Shown here: piece after piece, positions 9,197 through 18,085 of the stretch
How positions within the stretch are numbered: the first letter of the stretch is position 1
Layout: the number at the start of each line of letters is the position of its first letter
NCBI GenBank assembly: GCA_016712465.1
Contig: JADJQZ010000001.1
Span: 992,001 to 1,056,000 of the forward strand
Direction: 5' to 3'
Length of the DNA: 64,000 bases
Source of the DNA: Candidatus Obscuribacter sp.
GTDB taxonomy: Bacteria > Cyanobacteriota > Vampirovibrionia > Obscuribacterales > Obscuribacteraceae
The notes under the pieces: generated by a model
Seen by the model: the letters and a program-made list of their open reading frames with translations, nothing else
Told to the model about the DNA's origin: nothing
The model's database searches: none
Made by a program: the position numbers and the translations under genes

Positions 9197-9676
9197 TCAG
9201 GTGTTTTTACCGCTCTTCATGTGCTTGATGCGGGCCAGTGTATGCAGCATGAGAGCACATTCTATTTCTTGACCGTCCCTGATTACGGAAACTGTGGCTT
9301 CGGTTATGACAAGGGTGCGTCCGACTTTGATGATGCCACCGCGGGCGATGATTTTTTCGCCCCTGGCAGGCTGCAGAAAATTGATCTTAAACTCGGCGGA
9401 GACGCATTCTTCATCGGGAGCCAGGACTGTATAGGTGGCATAACCGGAGGCCGAGTCGGCGACCATGGCTACCATGCCGCCGTGGAAAAGACCATGTTGT
9501 TGCCGCACCATATCGCTGTAAGGTAGATGTGCTTCCACATGACCGAGACTGATTTCTTTAAGTTCACCGCCCAGCCGTTTCAAGCCTTGATGTTCGAAGC
9601 TCGCCCGAATTTTTGCTTCAAAATCAGGATCGAGTGCGACCAGGGGTTTTCTAGCTATGGTGGCGAAGGCTGTCAT
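9197..9676 (-). CDS. PaaI-like hotdog-fold thioesterase
   Basis: The protein has about 159 residues. The hotdog signature reads QQHGLFHGGMVAMVADSASGYA, with the HGG and Asp/Ser residues of the PaaI/4HBT acyl-CoA thioesterase family, followed by strands EFKINFLQPARGEKIIARG and RTLVITEATV. Such enzymes hydrolyse acyl- or aryl-CoA thioesters; the substrate is not predictable. I chose the internal ATG (MTAFATIARK). The longer in-frame extension to 9769 runs into the 3' end of the neighbouring TPR gene and lacks family homology. Confidence 0.85.
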   Translation of the reverse strand: MTAFATIARKPLVALDPDFEAKIRASFEHQGLKRLGGELKEISLGHVEAHLPYSDMVRQQHGLFHGGMVAMVADSASGYATYTVLAPDEECVSAEFKINFLQPARGEKIIARGGIIKVGRTLVITEATVSVIRDGQEIECALMLHTLARIKHMKSGKNT

Positions 9677-9743
9677 TTTGATTCGGGACTCCCGGTTGAG
9701 TTCTGCGATTGTACCAAATCCAATCATGCAGATTGGGCCGCCT

Positions 9744-11294
9744 TCAGTCTGTAAATAGATATTTCGCATTGAAAGGCTGAATTTCTGCGGATTTTGAGAC
9801 CTTAGTCGCCTCTTGCCGGTCTTTCGCCGCTTCTTTGCTCCGCCCCAGGCTATCCAAGATAGCCGCTCGCTTCCTTAGCACAAAAGCATAATCGGGACCA
9901 CCGGCGGCTTCGCTCCAGCCCTGCGCCGGTGGGGTTCTATAAAGTTCGCTAGTGAGGCATTGATTGATCACCTTGAGGGCCTGGTCGGGTTTTTTGAACT
10001 TCATCAAGATGTCTGCTTTGGCCAGGTAAGACGTGTCTAGAAGGGGCATTAGTTTTATGGCCTGGTCGCAATCGGCCAGGGCTGCACTTTCTTGCGACAG
10101 TCTTGCTTTGGCCTGGGCTCTCTGGATGTAGTCGAAGGGATTGGGCTGTGATTTATTGAGTCTTATGCTCTGGTCAAAATCCTGCACGACCAGGTCGTAG
10201 TGCTTTTCAAGTCGGTGCAGAACGGCGCGACTGCGATACTTATCAGGGTCTCTGGGGGCTAGCTTTACGGCTGCATTCAGGTCGAGAGCGGCATTCTTGT
10301 AGTCTCCCGTTTTCAGATAGAGGTTGCCCCGTTCTTCCAGGCAGCCGGCGTCTTTTGCATTCAGTTCCAATGCTTTGCTGTAGTCAGCCAGGGCCTGAGC
10401 CGACTGCTTTAGCTGTTCGTAGCAATTGGCCCGCCAGTAGTAGAGATTCTGAAATTTCGGATCAAGGGTAATGGCCTCGTTATAGCTTGCCACTGCCTCT
10501 TGTGGTTTTCCCATTTTCAACTGACAGTAACCAAGCCAGTTCAGGAGTTGGGCTTGACTGCTTTTGCCGCCATTGAATTGCTTGTTCCAGGCTAGTAGTT
10601 TTTGCAGTTTCGCAAGAGCCTTGTCGTTCTCGTTCTGCTCAGCCAGGCAGTAGGCCAGTTCTTGCTCCACGGCATATTGCCGGGCAGGGGTTTTTTCCGC
10701 GTTCTTTTCGTCCAGGACCTTCGCCGACTCCTGGCTGACCAAAAGTAGTTTGGCGGCTTCAGCTGGTTTCTTGTTGCTGCGCTTGGCTTTGGCCAGGCAT
10801 AGACGCGCAAAGACTAAGTCGTCCGCTCCTTGCTTTTCCTCCAGCGCTTCATCCAGCAAGTCTTGTGCCACTTGCTCGGCTGCCTGGTGATGTTCGGCGC
10901 GGTCTTCGGCGATTATTTGAAACTGCTGAAAGAACTTGACGGCAGGAGCACCTTTGCCGAAGGAATTTCTAACCGCGTCTACTGCTTCTTCCAGATCCTT
11001 GTGGGCCGCCGGATAATTTGTCTTGAGAAAACCAATGGCTCTTACAGTCTTGGTCTCAGCCTGAGCAACGGCGGCCATGTGCCTTTGCCCCTGGAATAGT
11101 GCGGTGGAAACACCGACCGTGAGCCCGTTCACATAATTGCTTTCGTAATCTTCCAGGGACGAGTGCGTTGCGGCGCTTTGCCCCAGGTTATATACGCACC
11201 AGGCAATGAAAGCCACAGCCGTAATGAAAGTGAGGCTGAGAGCAGTAACGACTGCAATAATGATTTTATTTCTTGACGAAGATTTTTCCGCCAT
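9744..11294 (-). CDS. Membrane-anchored tetratricopeptide-repeat protein
   Basis: The protein has 516 residues. One N-terminal transmembrane helix (about residues 10-32) is followed by an extracytoplasmic helical region and then TPRs from about residue 110 to the end. Clear TPR units include LNWLGYCQLKMGKPQEAVASY, LYYWRANCYEQLKQSAQAL and LEERGNLYLKTGDYKNAALD. It is a scaffold-type protein with no catalytic motif. Its 3' end overlaps the upstream extension of the thioesterase gene, supporting the shorter thioesterase start. An alkB 3' fragment lies just upstream of its start. Confidence 0.85.
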   Translation of the reverse strand: MAEKSSSRNKIIIAVVTALSLTFITAVAFIAWCVYNLGQSAATHSSLEDYESNYVNGLTVGVSTALFQGQRHMAAVAQAETKTVRAIGFLKTNYPAAHKDLEEAVDAVRNSFGKGAPAVKFFQQFQIIAEDRAEHHQAAEQVAQDLLDEALEEKQGADDLVFARLCLAKAKRSNKKPAEAAKLLLVSQESAKVLDEKNAEKTPARQYAVEQELAYCLAEQNENDKALAKLQKLLAWNKQFNGGKSSQAQLLNWLGYCQLKMGKPQEAVASYNEAITLDPKFQNLYYWRANCYEQLKQSAQALADYSKALELNAKDAGCLEERGNLYLKTGDYKNAALDLNAAVKLAPRDPDKYRSRAVLHRLEKHYDLVVQDFDQSIRLNKSQPNPFDYIQRAQAKARLSQESAALADCDQAIKLMPLLDTSYLAKADILMKFKKPDQALKVINQCLTSELYRTPPAQGWSEAAGGPDYAFVLRKRAAILDSLGRSKEAAKDRQEATKVSKSAEIQPFNAKYLFTD

Positions 11295-11325
11295 TGCCCT
11301 GTCCTAATGAATTACTTGACTTAAC

Positions 11326-11415
11326 TTACCCGGCCGGACGAAAAGTTAAATTGGAGCGGCAGTCGCCGGTGAGGGGGTGGTAACCCAATTGGAGCGGTGC
11401 TATGCCGTGGTGATT
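11326..11415 (-). pseudogene. Remnant of the alkB 3' end (29 codons)
   Basis: The minus-strand translation gives HHGIAPLQLGYHPLTGDC followed by RSNLTFRPG and a stop. It aligns with the AlkB C-terminus encoded at 50457 (YHGIAPLKAGVHPLTGAC, RYNLTFRLAG). It retains the iron-binding His and both Arg of the RxNxTFR motif but nothing upstream. The rest of the 429-base gap between the TPR gene and the WG-repeat gene (11295-11723) shows no credible gene. Confidence 0.7.
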
Positions 11416-11723
11416 GAAAGTGCAGTGGGAGAATTAGGCTTCTGCAATGCCAGCTCATTTAGCAGTCACCCGAGCTCTTACAAAGGCCCTATTTCCTCTC
11501 TTGCTTCCATGAGAATCCTATCGTCCAGGGCCTCTCTCGCGATTGCACGCTTGTTGAACAATATATCGTCAATACATTTATCGATAGGTTGTCAGTTCCA
11601 CAGGTGCCTTTCCGACATGGAGTTCAAAACCAAAATTGCGGTGATTCCCACTTAATACCGCAGATCAACGTTATTAAATCCCTGCGAAGGGAAGGTGTTT
11701 ATTTACCTATAGGGAGCGCCGCC

Positions 11724-14700
11724 ATGGTGACTAAAATATCAGGACTCAGGACAACGGCAAGCACCCGTTCTCTTCTATCTTCATGGGGCTTAAGTGCTCT
11801 TGTGTTTTTGTGCATGCCTCCTTGTAGCGCTCAAAACCCTGAGACTCCTTTGGAGCCTAACCGCCCTAAGTGGGGCATCATTGACGAAAGCGGAAACTAT
11901 AAAATCGAGCCTAAATTTGAGGAAAATCTGAGAACCAGCGAAGGCATGGTTCTCGCTACTCCCTATGCTGCAGAGAATAAATACTTCGAGAGATTAAAGC
12001 TATTCCTCTATGATATTCATGGCAATAAGGTCATAAAAGAACCGCTTAATGAGCCTGACTCCTATCATAGTGGCTTAATGTCGATTAAAAGAGGAGAGGT
12101 GTACGGCTATCTCGATAAAAATGGCGAGACGGCAATACCATTTCGCTTGTTGTCCGGTTTAGAATTCCACGGCAATTACGCCATCAATTTTCTAAATGAC
12201 CATTTCGAAATCATGGACAAGACCGGTAAGACGGTCTGGCGACCCGGTGATGGTGGCATCAAAAGTGATAACGATTATGGATTGGGAGTTATAACAATCG
12301 AGGATCAAGCAATTGCCGTCAAACTGATCAAAGATAAGCCGCCTAGCTTTCTAGCGTGGTTTGACCAAGATCTCATTCCATTTCAAGCAGACGCGTTGCC
12401 AATCGCGTCTTGCATCCAAAACTATGGATACCTCGACAGGCAGGGGAAGGTAGCTATAGCTCCTACCTTCATCAGTGCCACCAACTTCGCAGGTGGCTTT
12501 GCCCAAGTCCAGCGAGAAAATCAGCATTTAATTATTGATACCAAAGGCGCTACCAAAATTAAGTTGCCTCCAGGTGCACTGCTGCGCCAACACGGACAAC
12601 CGTTAATAGTCATAACGACTAGTCCGGCTATTTTAGGATTGCACCGGGACCTAAGTGCCCTCCTTCCAAGAAAGATAGGAGCGCTTGACCTCAACGGGAA
12701 CACATTGATTCCGGCGGAATACGAGTATCTCTCGATTGGCGGAAATTCTCCACTGATACTGGCATGCAAGAATACAGACAACGGTCAAAAATACGGCTAT
12801 ATAGACACAAATGGCATAGTAAGAATACCGTTTAAATTTGACAAGGCCATGGATTTTTCCGATGGTTACGCACCGGTAGCAATAATTGAGGCGCAAACGG
12901 CCACAAGTAGTAAACCGTCAACAGAATCTTGCGCTTCACCCACGATTGAGCAATTGAGAGAACTAGATAATGCGATACGCAGTCAGCTTAAAGCCGCATC
13001 TAGGGACATCGTCATTACTAATCCTCTTAGAATAATGGTCGCACTCCAGGTTGATGGCAGCAGTAACTTCAAACTTTTGAAAGGTGCTGCATCCCAAACA
13101 TCACATTTGGATTTGTCAAAGAGACTGAGCGCTCTATCACCAGTTAGGCGCCCGCAAAGCCTGAGTAATTCAGGAGCCTTATTGGAATATATTGCCCTAT
13201 CTAATGGCAATGTAATTGGTCCTGGTGAACCAGGCGATCCATTTAAAGATGCTCGCGCTAAACTAAGGGAACAAAACATACCGCAGCGCTTTACATACTA
13301 TTTCGCTTCGACAGAAAAGCAAATAGAATCTCTGGAAAATCAAGCGGACCTAGAATTGAGTCTATCGGACGGGCGCATCGACGGCTCAAGTACAATTTTG
13401 GAATTGGTTAGGCTCTATTGCACCCAGGGAAATTTCGAAAAAGCCGAAGCGCTTGCCAATAAAATAAACCAGGCAGATCCAGAATATGGTTTTGATTTAC
13501 TCATGCTCGTGTATTCACGATCGCAAAACAATCAGAAGTTGTTAGCATTACTAGACCGGCAATATCAAAAGAGGCTTCGTCAATATTCTAAGTTTGAAGC
13601 CTATGATGACTTGCTCTCCATGGGCAACATCTATTACAGGATGGGCCTCATGAGCAAGGCAGAGAACTTTTATAAATCTGCAGCTAGCGCAACCGATAAC
13701 AAAGTCGCCACAACAGATGCATTTAGCGAGCCGGTTAGGCAAGTACCACTAGATGCGATGTATAATTACGCTTGCTTTCTCGCTGATAGAGGGCGTATTA
13801 GAGAATCCGCTGTATGGATTCGTAAGTGCTTTACGATCTTACAAGAGCGTCCGCCAGGCTTGAGTCCTCGCATAGTACAGGGACGTTTCGATAATTTTTC
13901 AACCTACCTCACTATCATTGGGAGGAAGGACAAAGCTCTATTTGATGAGTTTAAAGCAAAAGCGGATAGACTCTATCCGAGCGCAGCAAAGTACGGCTTA
14001 ATAGATATGTCAGGCAAACAATTGACTGCAGCAGCTTTTGAAAAAATCTCGCCCTTTGTAGACGGGCTGTGCGTAGCTAAAGATCCGGTGTCGCACAACT
14101 GCGGATATATTGACAGAAAAGGCAACTGGGTAATCCCAGCCAAGTTTTATGAAGCATCACTCTTTTACAAAGGCATCGCACTGGCGGCGGTGCGTGATCA
14201 GATACTGCCAATATCCGAATACGGTTATGAGAGGCCATTCTCTTTGATCGATAAAACGGGAAAGGTACTAAAGTCGCTAGATGTAACTATGCCAATAGCC
14301 TTATCAAAAGAACTGTTCCTTACCAGGTCTTCAGGCAAGACAAGTATCTGCGACCTAACAGGAAAACCACTTTACACTGGAAGAATCAACGTTACAGATC
14401 CCATTCCCCTAATTGAATCAGTTAGCAGCATTCAGGTTTTTCAGAGTATCGGCATCGAAGACTCTGGGTGCACTCCACAAGAAATAGGCGTCCCCATCAG
14501 ATTCGAGATTCTAACGTCATCTTTGCCCGAAGATGCTCAAAAGCAAATTTCAACTTCTAAATGCGCCTCACCAAAGATGCTGTCACAAGTGTTTCCGACG
14601 CCGTACAGGACGGAGGATCAAAGCCCCGAACGATTTGGCTACAAAGACGAAACCGGAGCAGTCGTACTACCTGCTAAATTTTTGAAAGCAGGGGTATTTT

Positions 14701-15149
14701 GCGAAGGTATCGCTGCGGTGCAGTCGGAAATGACTGGCAAATACTCATATATAGACACAACAGGCAAGCCTGCTTTCGATGCGAGTTTTGACTATGCAAA
14801 TGACTTTGCAGACGGAGTCGCCGTAGTGCACAAAAGCAACCATGCCTATCTCATAGATAGAAACGGCAAAATTTTGTCTGACAAGTATTCAAACATATTG
14901 CGCCTGCCGGGGGGCTGCTATCAAGTCATCGATTCTGAAAATCGCTCAGGTTTGATGACCAGAAGCGGCCAGCTAATGATTGCTCCCAAATATCAGTCAA
15001 TAAGACAGTTTAGTGATGGTTTGGCAGCATTTTACAATGGCAGCGAATGGGGCTTTATCAACGAACGAGGCGTTGAAGTAATACCTCCAAAGTATGCAGA
15101 GGTCGGCGATTTCAGCGAAGGGGTTACCTTCTACAGAAATGAACAGTGA
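11724..15149 (+). CDS. Large secreted WG-repeat (KWG) protein
   Basis: The protein has about 1141 residues from the ATG at 11724. A signal peptide (hydrophobic run LSSWGLSALVFLCMPPCSA) is followed by WG repeats of the form KWGIIDESGNYKIEPKFEE and KYGYIDTNGIVRIPFKFD. Repeats occupy about residues 48-400 and again from about 760 to the end. A helical, TPR-like middle region (about 560-740) contains TLLxLVRLYCTQGNFEKAEALA-type units. WG repeats form beta-propeller-like surfaces of unknown ligand. The upstream in-frame extension to 11589 lacks a signal sequence and crosses apparent intergenic DNA, so I reject it. Codon usage is more A/T-rich than in the clp region. Confidence 0.85.
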   Translation: MVTKISGLRTTASTRSLLSSWGLSALVFLCMPPCSAQNPETPLEPNRPKWGIIDESGNYKIEPKFEENLRTSEGMVLATPYAAENKYFERLKLFLYDIHGNKVIKEPLNEPDSYHSGLMSIKRGEVYGYLDKNGETAIPFRLLSGLEFHGNYAINFLNDHFEIMDKTGKTVWRPGDGGIKSDNDYGLGVITIEDQAIAVKLIKDKPPSFLAWFDQDLIPFQADALPIASCIQNYGYLDRQGKVAIAPTFISATNFAGGFAQVQRENQHLIIDTKGATKIKLPPGALLRQHGQPLIVITTSPAILGLHRDLSALLPRKIGALDLNGNTLIPAEYEYLSIGGNSPLILACKNTDNGQKYGYIDTNGIVRIPFKFDKAMDFSDGYAPVAIIEAQTATSSKPSTESCASPTIEQLRELDNAIRSQLKAASRDIVITNPLRIMVALQVDGSSNFKLLKGAASQTSHLDLSKRLSALSPVRRPQSLSNSGALLEYIALSNGNVIGPGEPGDPFKDARAKLREQNIPQRFTYYFASTEKQIESLENQADLELSLSDGRIDGSSTILELVRLYCTQGNFEKAEALANKINQADPEYGFDLLMLVYSRSQNNQKLLALLDRQYQKRLRQYSKFEAYDDLLSMGNIYYRMGLMSKAENFYKSAASATDNKVATTDAFSEPVRQVPLDAMYNYACFLADRGRIRESAVWIRKCFTILQERPPGLSPRIVQGRFDNFSTYLTIIGRKDKALFDEFKAKADRLYPSAAKYGLIDMSGKQLTAAAFEKISPFVDGLCVAKDPVSHNCGYIDRKGNWVIPAKFYEASLFYKGIALAAVRDQILPISEYGYERPFSLIDKTGKVLKSLDVTMPIALSKELFLTRSSGKTSICDLTGKPLYTGRINVTDPIPLIESVSSIQVFQSIGIEDSGCTPQEIGVPIRFEILTSSLPEDAQKQISTSKCASPKMLSQVFPTPYRTEDQSPERFGYKDETGAVVLPAKFLKAGVFCEGIAAVQSEMTGKYSYIDTTGKPAFDASFDYANDFADGVAVVHKSNHAYLIDRNGKILSDKYSNILRLPGGCYQVIDSENRSGLMTRSGQLMIAPKYQSIRQFSDGLAAFYNGSEWGFINERGVEVIPPKYAEVGDFSEGVTFYRNEQ

Positions 15150-15234
15150 GCAACTTGAGGCGACATTGGATAGGACTCAATTTCAACACTGTCCATTTAG
15201 TCGTCTTGCACCCTTTTATACAATCTAAATGTAA

Positions 15235-15402
15235 GAGCTCGCCCGATTGATTTGCCCGGAGTCGGGCCTCATTAGCAGTGTTGGCGCCGTACCTGCCGAT
15301 GGTGACGCGCCGATTTATGCCTTTGACTTTACAATCGGCGATGTAAGCTCTCTGGGTCGCGCTCACTCGAACGCGGAATCCGGTGAGGGAGTCATCCCTT
15401 CA
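15235..15402 (-). pseudogene. Fragment of a tyrosine-integrase N-terminal arm-binding domain
   Basis: The minus-strand frame reads DSLTGFRVRVSATQRAYIAD then VKGINRRVTIGRYG and ANEARLRA. This is the N-terminal DUF4102-like arm-binding domain of P4-type integrases (GFxxRVxxxGxKxxxxxYxxxGrxRRitiGryg). Only this domain survives and no catalytic part follows. Its sequence differs from the integrases at 23.7, 31.2 and 40.1 kb, so it is a relic of another element. Confidence 0.65.
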
Positions 15403-15670
15403 GGCACACGGTATACAGAAGCCAAGCGTGGAACAGGTAATCTATCTCTACAACGATGACGTAAACTCATACGGAACGGGCAAGGAAAAAACATTCATAT
15501 CTGTTTCTGCCCCTGGGTCCGCTACGGCGGAGAAGTTGTTGCACTCGGATCTAAGACGAGAGAGAATTCCGAACGATCCCCAGATACTGGAAAAGTCGGT
15601 TCATGTCCGGCATGTGATGCACGCTTTGGATGAAGTGAATAAAAAAATCCGCTACTTGAGACCCCGATAG
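15383..15670 (+). CDS. Open frame of unknown status, possibly a gene 3' fragment
   Basis: A 95-codon open frame whose second half (FISVSAPGSATAEKLLHSDL, then HVMHALDEVNKKIRYLRPR) looks protein-like. No start with a ribosome-binding site is evident and it overlaps the integrase relic. I do not recognise it. It may be the 3' end of a gene destroyed by the same rearrangements that left fragments on either side. It converges with the small membrane gene at 15652-15927. Confidence 0.25.
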   Translation: MRESSLQAHGIQKPSVEQVIYLYNDDVNSYGTGKEKTFISVSAPGSATAEKLLHSDLRRERIPNDPQILEKSVHVRHVMHALDEVNKKIRYLRPR

Positions 15671-15927
15671 CGCCGGGACACAAACATGACACCCCCCGCC
15701 AAGAGAAGTCCCACAAGACCGGAGCCGGAACCAACAATCAAGAATTTACTGTTTGACTCCGAATCTAGTTGCCGTTCATCATCTGCAATCTGCTTGTCGC
15801 TAAGCAATCCACCTCCACCGGCATGAGGATTATCACTCATGTTTGCTGTCCATAGCCAAGCGCCGATGCCGCAAATAAAAAACGGCAACACGAATGATAG
15901 AACACAAATTAGTAATTGTTTGCGCAT
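15652..15927 (-). CDS. Small protein with two membrane segments
   Basis: The 91-residue protein has an N-terminal hydrophobic helix (about residues 5-28) and a second near the C-terminus (about 62-84, GSGSGLVGLLLAGGVMFV). A polar, Gly/Asp-rich loop separates them. It ends with RRYRG, a positive-inside signal. The function is unknown. It may overlap the open frame at 15383-15670 by about 19 bases in a convergent arrangement. Confidence 0.5.
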   Translation of the reverse strand: MRKQLLICVLSFVLPFFICGIGAWLWTANMSDNPHAGGGGLLSDKQIADDERQLDSESNSKFLIVGSGSGLVGLLLAGGVMFVSRRYRGLK

Positions 15928-16105
15928 ATTCCAGCATTTAGGCGACTCAACACAGTATCTCTTAAAAAATGGCTACAGGTCAAATCTGTAAGTTTCAGGC
16001 CGAGATCGTGTCGGCGGAGGTACCCCAAAAGGGTCCGTCGGCGGGATGGTAAACAGGAAACGCCCATGAATTGGGCATCTAGCAAAAGTGCTAATGAAAG
16101 CTATG

Positions 16106-16432
16106 TTATAGGAGGCTCGTGATGACAGAGCGGGCAAATATCAGCGATTCATGCACGTCAAACAAATCGTCTATGGCGCAGTCTTTGGGTAGCACTGCAT
16201 CCATGCCCGAATCCTGGCATTCTTTTCTTACGGTGTTGGTGTGGCTTGTCATACCAATTACTGGCAGCCTAAGCCCTGTAGAGCCTTCCAGCCTTCTAAT
16301 CTCGCTTGTAAACTCCGCTCCTGCCATTCCCGGCATATCGTAGTCCATGAAGACAGCCGAATACCTGGCTGACTTGAGCTTGTGCAGGGTGTCAAAGCCG
16401 TCCTTGGCCTCTTCGGTCTTGAATCCCCTAGC
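16106..16432 (-). pseudogene. 5'-truncated response-regulator receiver domain
   Basis: The minus-strand frame gives ...EEAKDGFDTLHKLKSARYSA, VFMDYDMPGMAGAEF, PVIGMTSHTNTVRKECQDSG and MDAVLPKD. These are the phosphoacceptor Asp (MDYDMPG), the conserved Thr/Ser position and the Lys (PKD) of a CheY-like receiver. The first strand with the acidic pair is missing, because the frame runs directly into the alkB fragment at 16441. It is therefore a truncated gene, not a functional regulator. Confidence 0.65.
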
Positions 16433-16440
16433 TCAAGTAA

Positions 16441-16680
16441 TTACCCGGCCAGCCGGAAGGTCAAGTTGAAGCGGCAGGCACCCGTAAGGGGATGAACACC
16501 GGCTTTGAGCGGTGCTATGCCATGGTAATTCAATCTGGACACACCGCCCCAGACCACTACATCGCCGTGCAGGAGGGCGATGCGCTTTTGCTTGTGGCCG
16601 CGCTCGCTGCCGCCGAAAAGGATGGTGGACGGCAGACCGAGGCAGGCGGAAACTCTGGAATTCCGTCCTGCCTGCTTCCT
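16441..16680 (-). pseudogene. Duplicated alkB 3' fragment
   Basis: About 210 bases closely match the 3' part of the intact alkB at 50457 and encode FGGSERGHKQKRIALLHGDV, VVWGGVSRLNYHGIAPLKAG and the RxNxTFR end. The 5' two thirds, including the HxD iron ligands, are absent. The reading frame continues upstream to 16797 into unrelated sequence. Orientation is the same as in the intact gene and in the shorter remnant at 11326. Confidence 0.8.
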
Positions 16681-16837
16681 TGTGAGTTTTGCGAATGTAC
16701 CACTTCGGCTGTCTTCGCTTGTGCCGTTGAGTGCTTTGAATCGCTCTCGACATCGTATTTCCCGCAAGAGCTGTAATGGAATTGTCACCGTCAACAATCT
16801 ATGTTGCCTCCATGCCCTCCATAAGGATGTCTCTTAG

Positions 16838-17413
16838 ATGAGTACCGGTTTTGCCCTCCATCGCGCTTTCTCCACCCTGGTATTGGTTTCTGTCTATACT
16901 GCCGCTCAGGTGTTTGGCTGCATGGGGGCGGCGGCTGAAAGCGAGGGAAGAGTTCTGGCCTACGGGCAGCCTCTAACCGGTGCTGCTTCCTCATTATCTG
17001 AGATTCGCCTGCGGGCGCAGTCTGCTTATCAGGCCGGTCGGTTTGCGCAGGCTGCCGGACTCTATCAGCACCTGTGTAACTCTTCGGCGGCAAGCGCCGT
17101 TGATTTCTACTGGTTGGCGGAAAGCCATGCCCATCAAGATGATTTTGCCCAGGCCGGCAAGTTTTTGAAGGAAGCGCTCAGGCTCGATAACACTAGTGAG
17201 AGATACCATCTGCGGTATGTCGAGTTTCTCTTGTCTAGTCACCAGCGACAGGCGGCCATGCAGGCTTGTCGCGAAGCTTCCGCCGTTGTGGCCAGTAACT
17301 GGGGGCGGGAGAAGCTAAGGGTGCTTTACTTGATCAGTAGCAAGGCAGAACCGGAATTGCAAGCCGGTGCCACCGCGAGAGGCGGGCTGCGGCGTGCTGC
17401 CACTGAGCGCTGA
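16838..17413 (+). CDS. Secreted TPR protein at the head of a Tad-like cluster
   Basis: The 191-residue protein has an N-terminal signal sequence (about residues 8-33). TPR-like helices follow: AYQAGRFAQAAGLYQHLC, YWLAESHAHQDDFAQAGKFL and YLRYVEFLLSSHQRQAAMQA style units. Its position directly before TadE/TadG-like genes on the same strand suggests a TadD-like accessory role, though TadD identity cannot be shown. It lies 40 bases upstream of the next gene. GC content and codon use match the chromosomal genes. Confidence 0.7.
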   Translation: MSTGFALHRAFSTLVLVSVYTAAQVFGCMGAAAESEGRVLAYGQPLTGAASSLSEIRLRAQSAYQAGRFAQAAGLYQHLCNSSAASAVDFYWLAESHAHQDDFAQAGKFLKEALRLDNTSERYHLRYVEFLLSSHQRQAAMQACREASAVVASNWGREKLRVLYLISSKAEPELQAGATARGGLRRAATER

Positions 17414-17453
17414 TTGTTTAATTGCGGCACTATTTTAAGCGGGTAGTAGGAAG

Positions 17454-18035
17454 ATGAAATTCAAGGCAAAGGCATTAACTGAGCTAAGTGTTGGCTCTCT
17501 CCCGAGAGTCGGGGGCTGTCGGCGGCGCCGACCCGGCCGCGGCTCGCTTCTGGCTGAACTGCCGATTGTCTTGTGGATCTTGTTTGTTGTCATTGCCTTT
17601 CCGCTGCTTAATTTGACTGCGGCCTTCTTGCGCTGTTCCTTCCTTTACGCAGGCATTCACATGGCCAGCTTTTCTGCGGCCCGTGCCGGTAGTTTCCTTG
17701 CTCCGGTGGACGGTCATCCCTCTGCCGTGACTGAAGCGCAGAGCAAACTGCAAAATGCTAAGAATGCCTTCTCGGGTATTGATGTCGAAAACATCAAGAC
17801 TGAGATACTGATCACCAATATAGATACGCAGTCCACTGTTGCTCGTCTTTCTCCTTTGACTGATCCTGCCGATGTCAGTGTCAACACGTACCAGATACAG
17901 GTATCTGCCCGCTGCTCTGCCAGTCCTCTTGTGCCGATTCCCAGTCCCATACCGATTGCCGGTGTGTCCGCTCCGCTTGTTTTCGATATGACCGCCAGGC
18001 AATACTGCGAAAATCCGCAGGGTCTGACTATGTAG
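17454..18035 (+). CDS. TadE-like pseudopilin / membrane-anchored protein
   Basis: The 193-residue protein has a short basic N-terminus rich in Arg (about residues 20-30). One long hydrophobic helix (LPIVLWILFVVIAFPLLNLT, about 36-60) is followed by an extracytoplasmic domain with few cysteines. TadE-like proteins have this plan and are assembled with Flp pili; they are processed at a conserved Glu, here possibly the Glu of LLAELP. It is followed at 50 bases by the TadG-like gene. The family assignment rests on architecture and context. Confidence 0.65.
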   Translation: MKFKAKALTELSVGSLPRVGGCRRRRPGRGSLLAELPIVLWILFVVIAFPLLNLTAAFLRCSFLYAGIHMASFSAARAGSFLAPVDGHPSAVTEAQSKLQNAKNAFSGIDVENIKTEILITNIDTQSTVARLSPLTDPADVSVNTYQIQVSARCSASPLVPIPSPIPIAGVSAPLVFDMTARQYCENPQGLTM

Positions 18036-18085
18036 TGAGCATCGCTTCCTTTTAGTTTCCTAGAGTATTTATCAGGTTTCCAATC

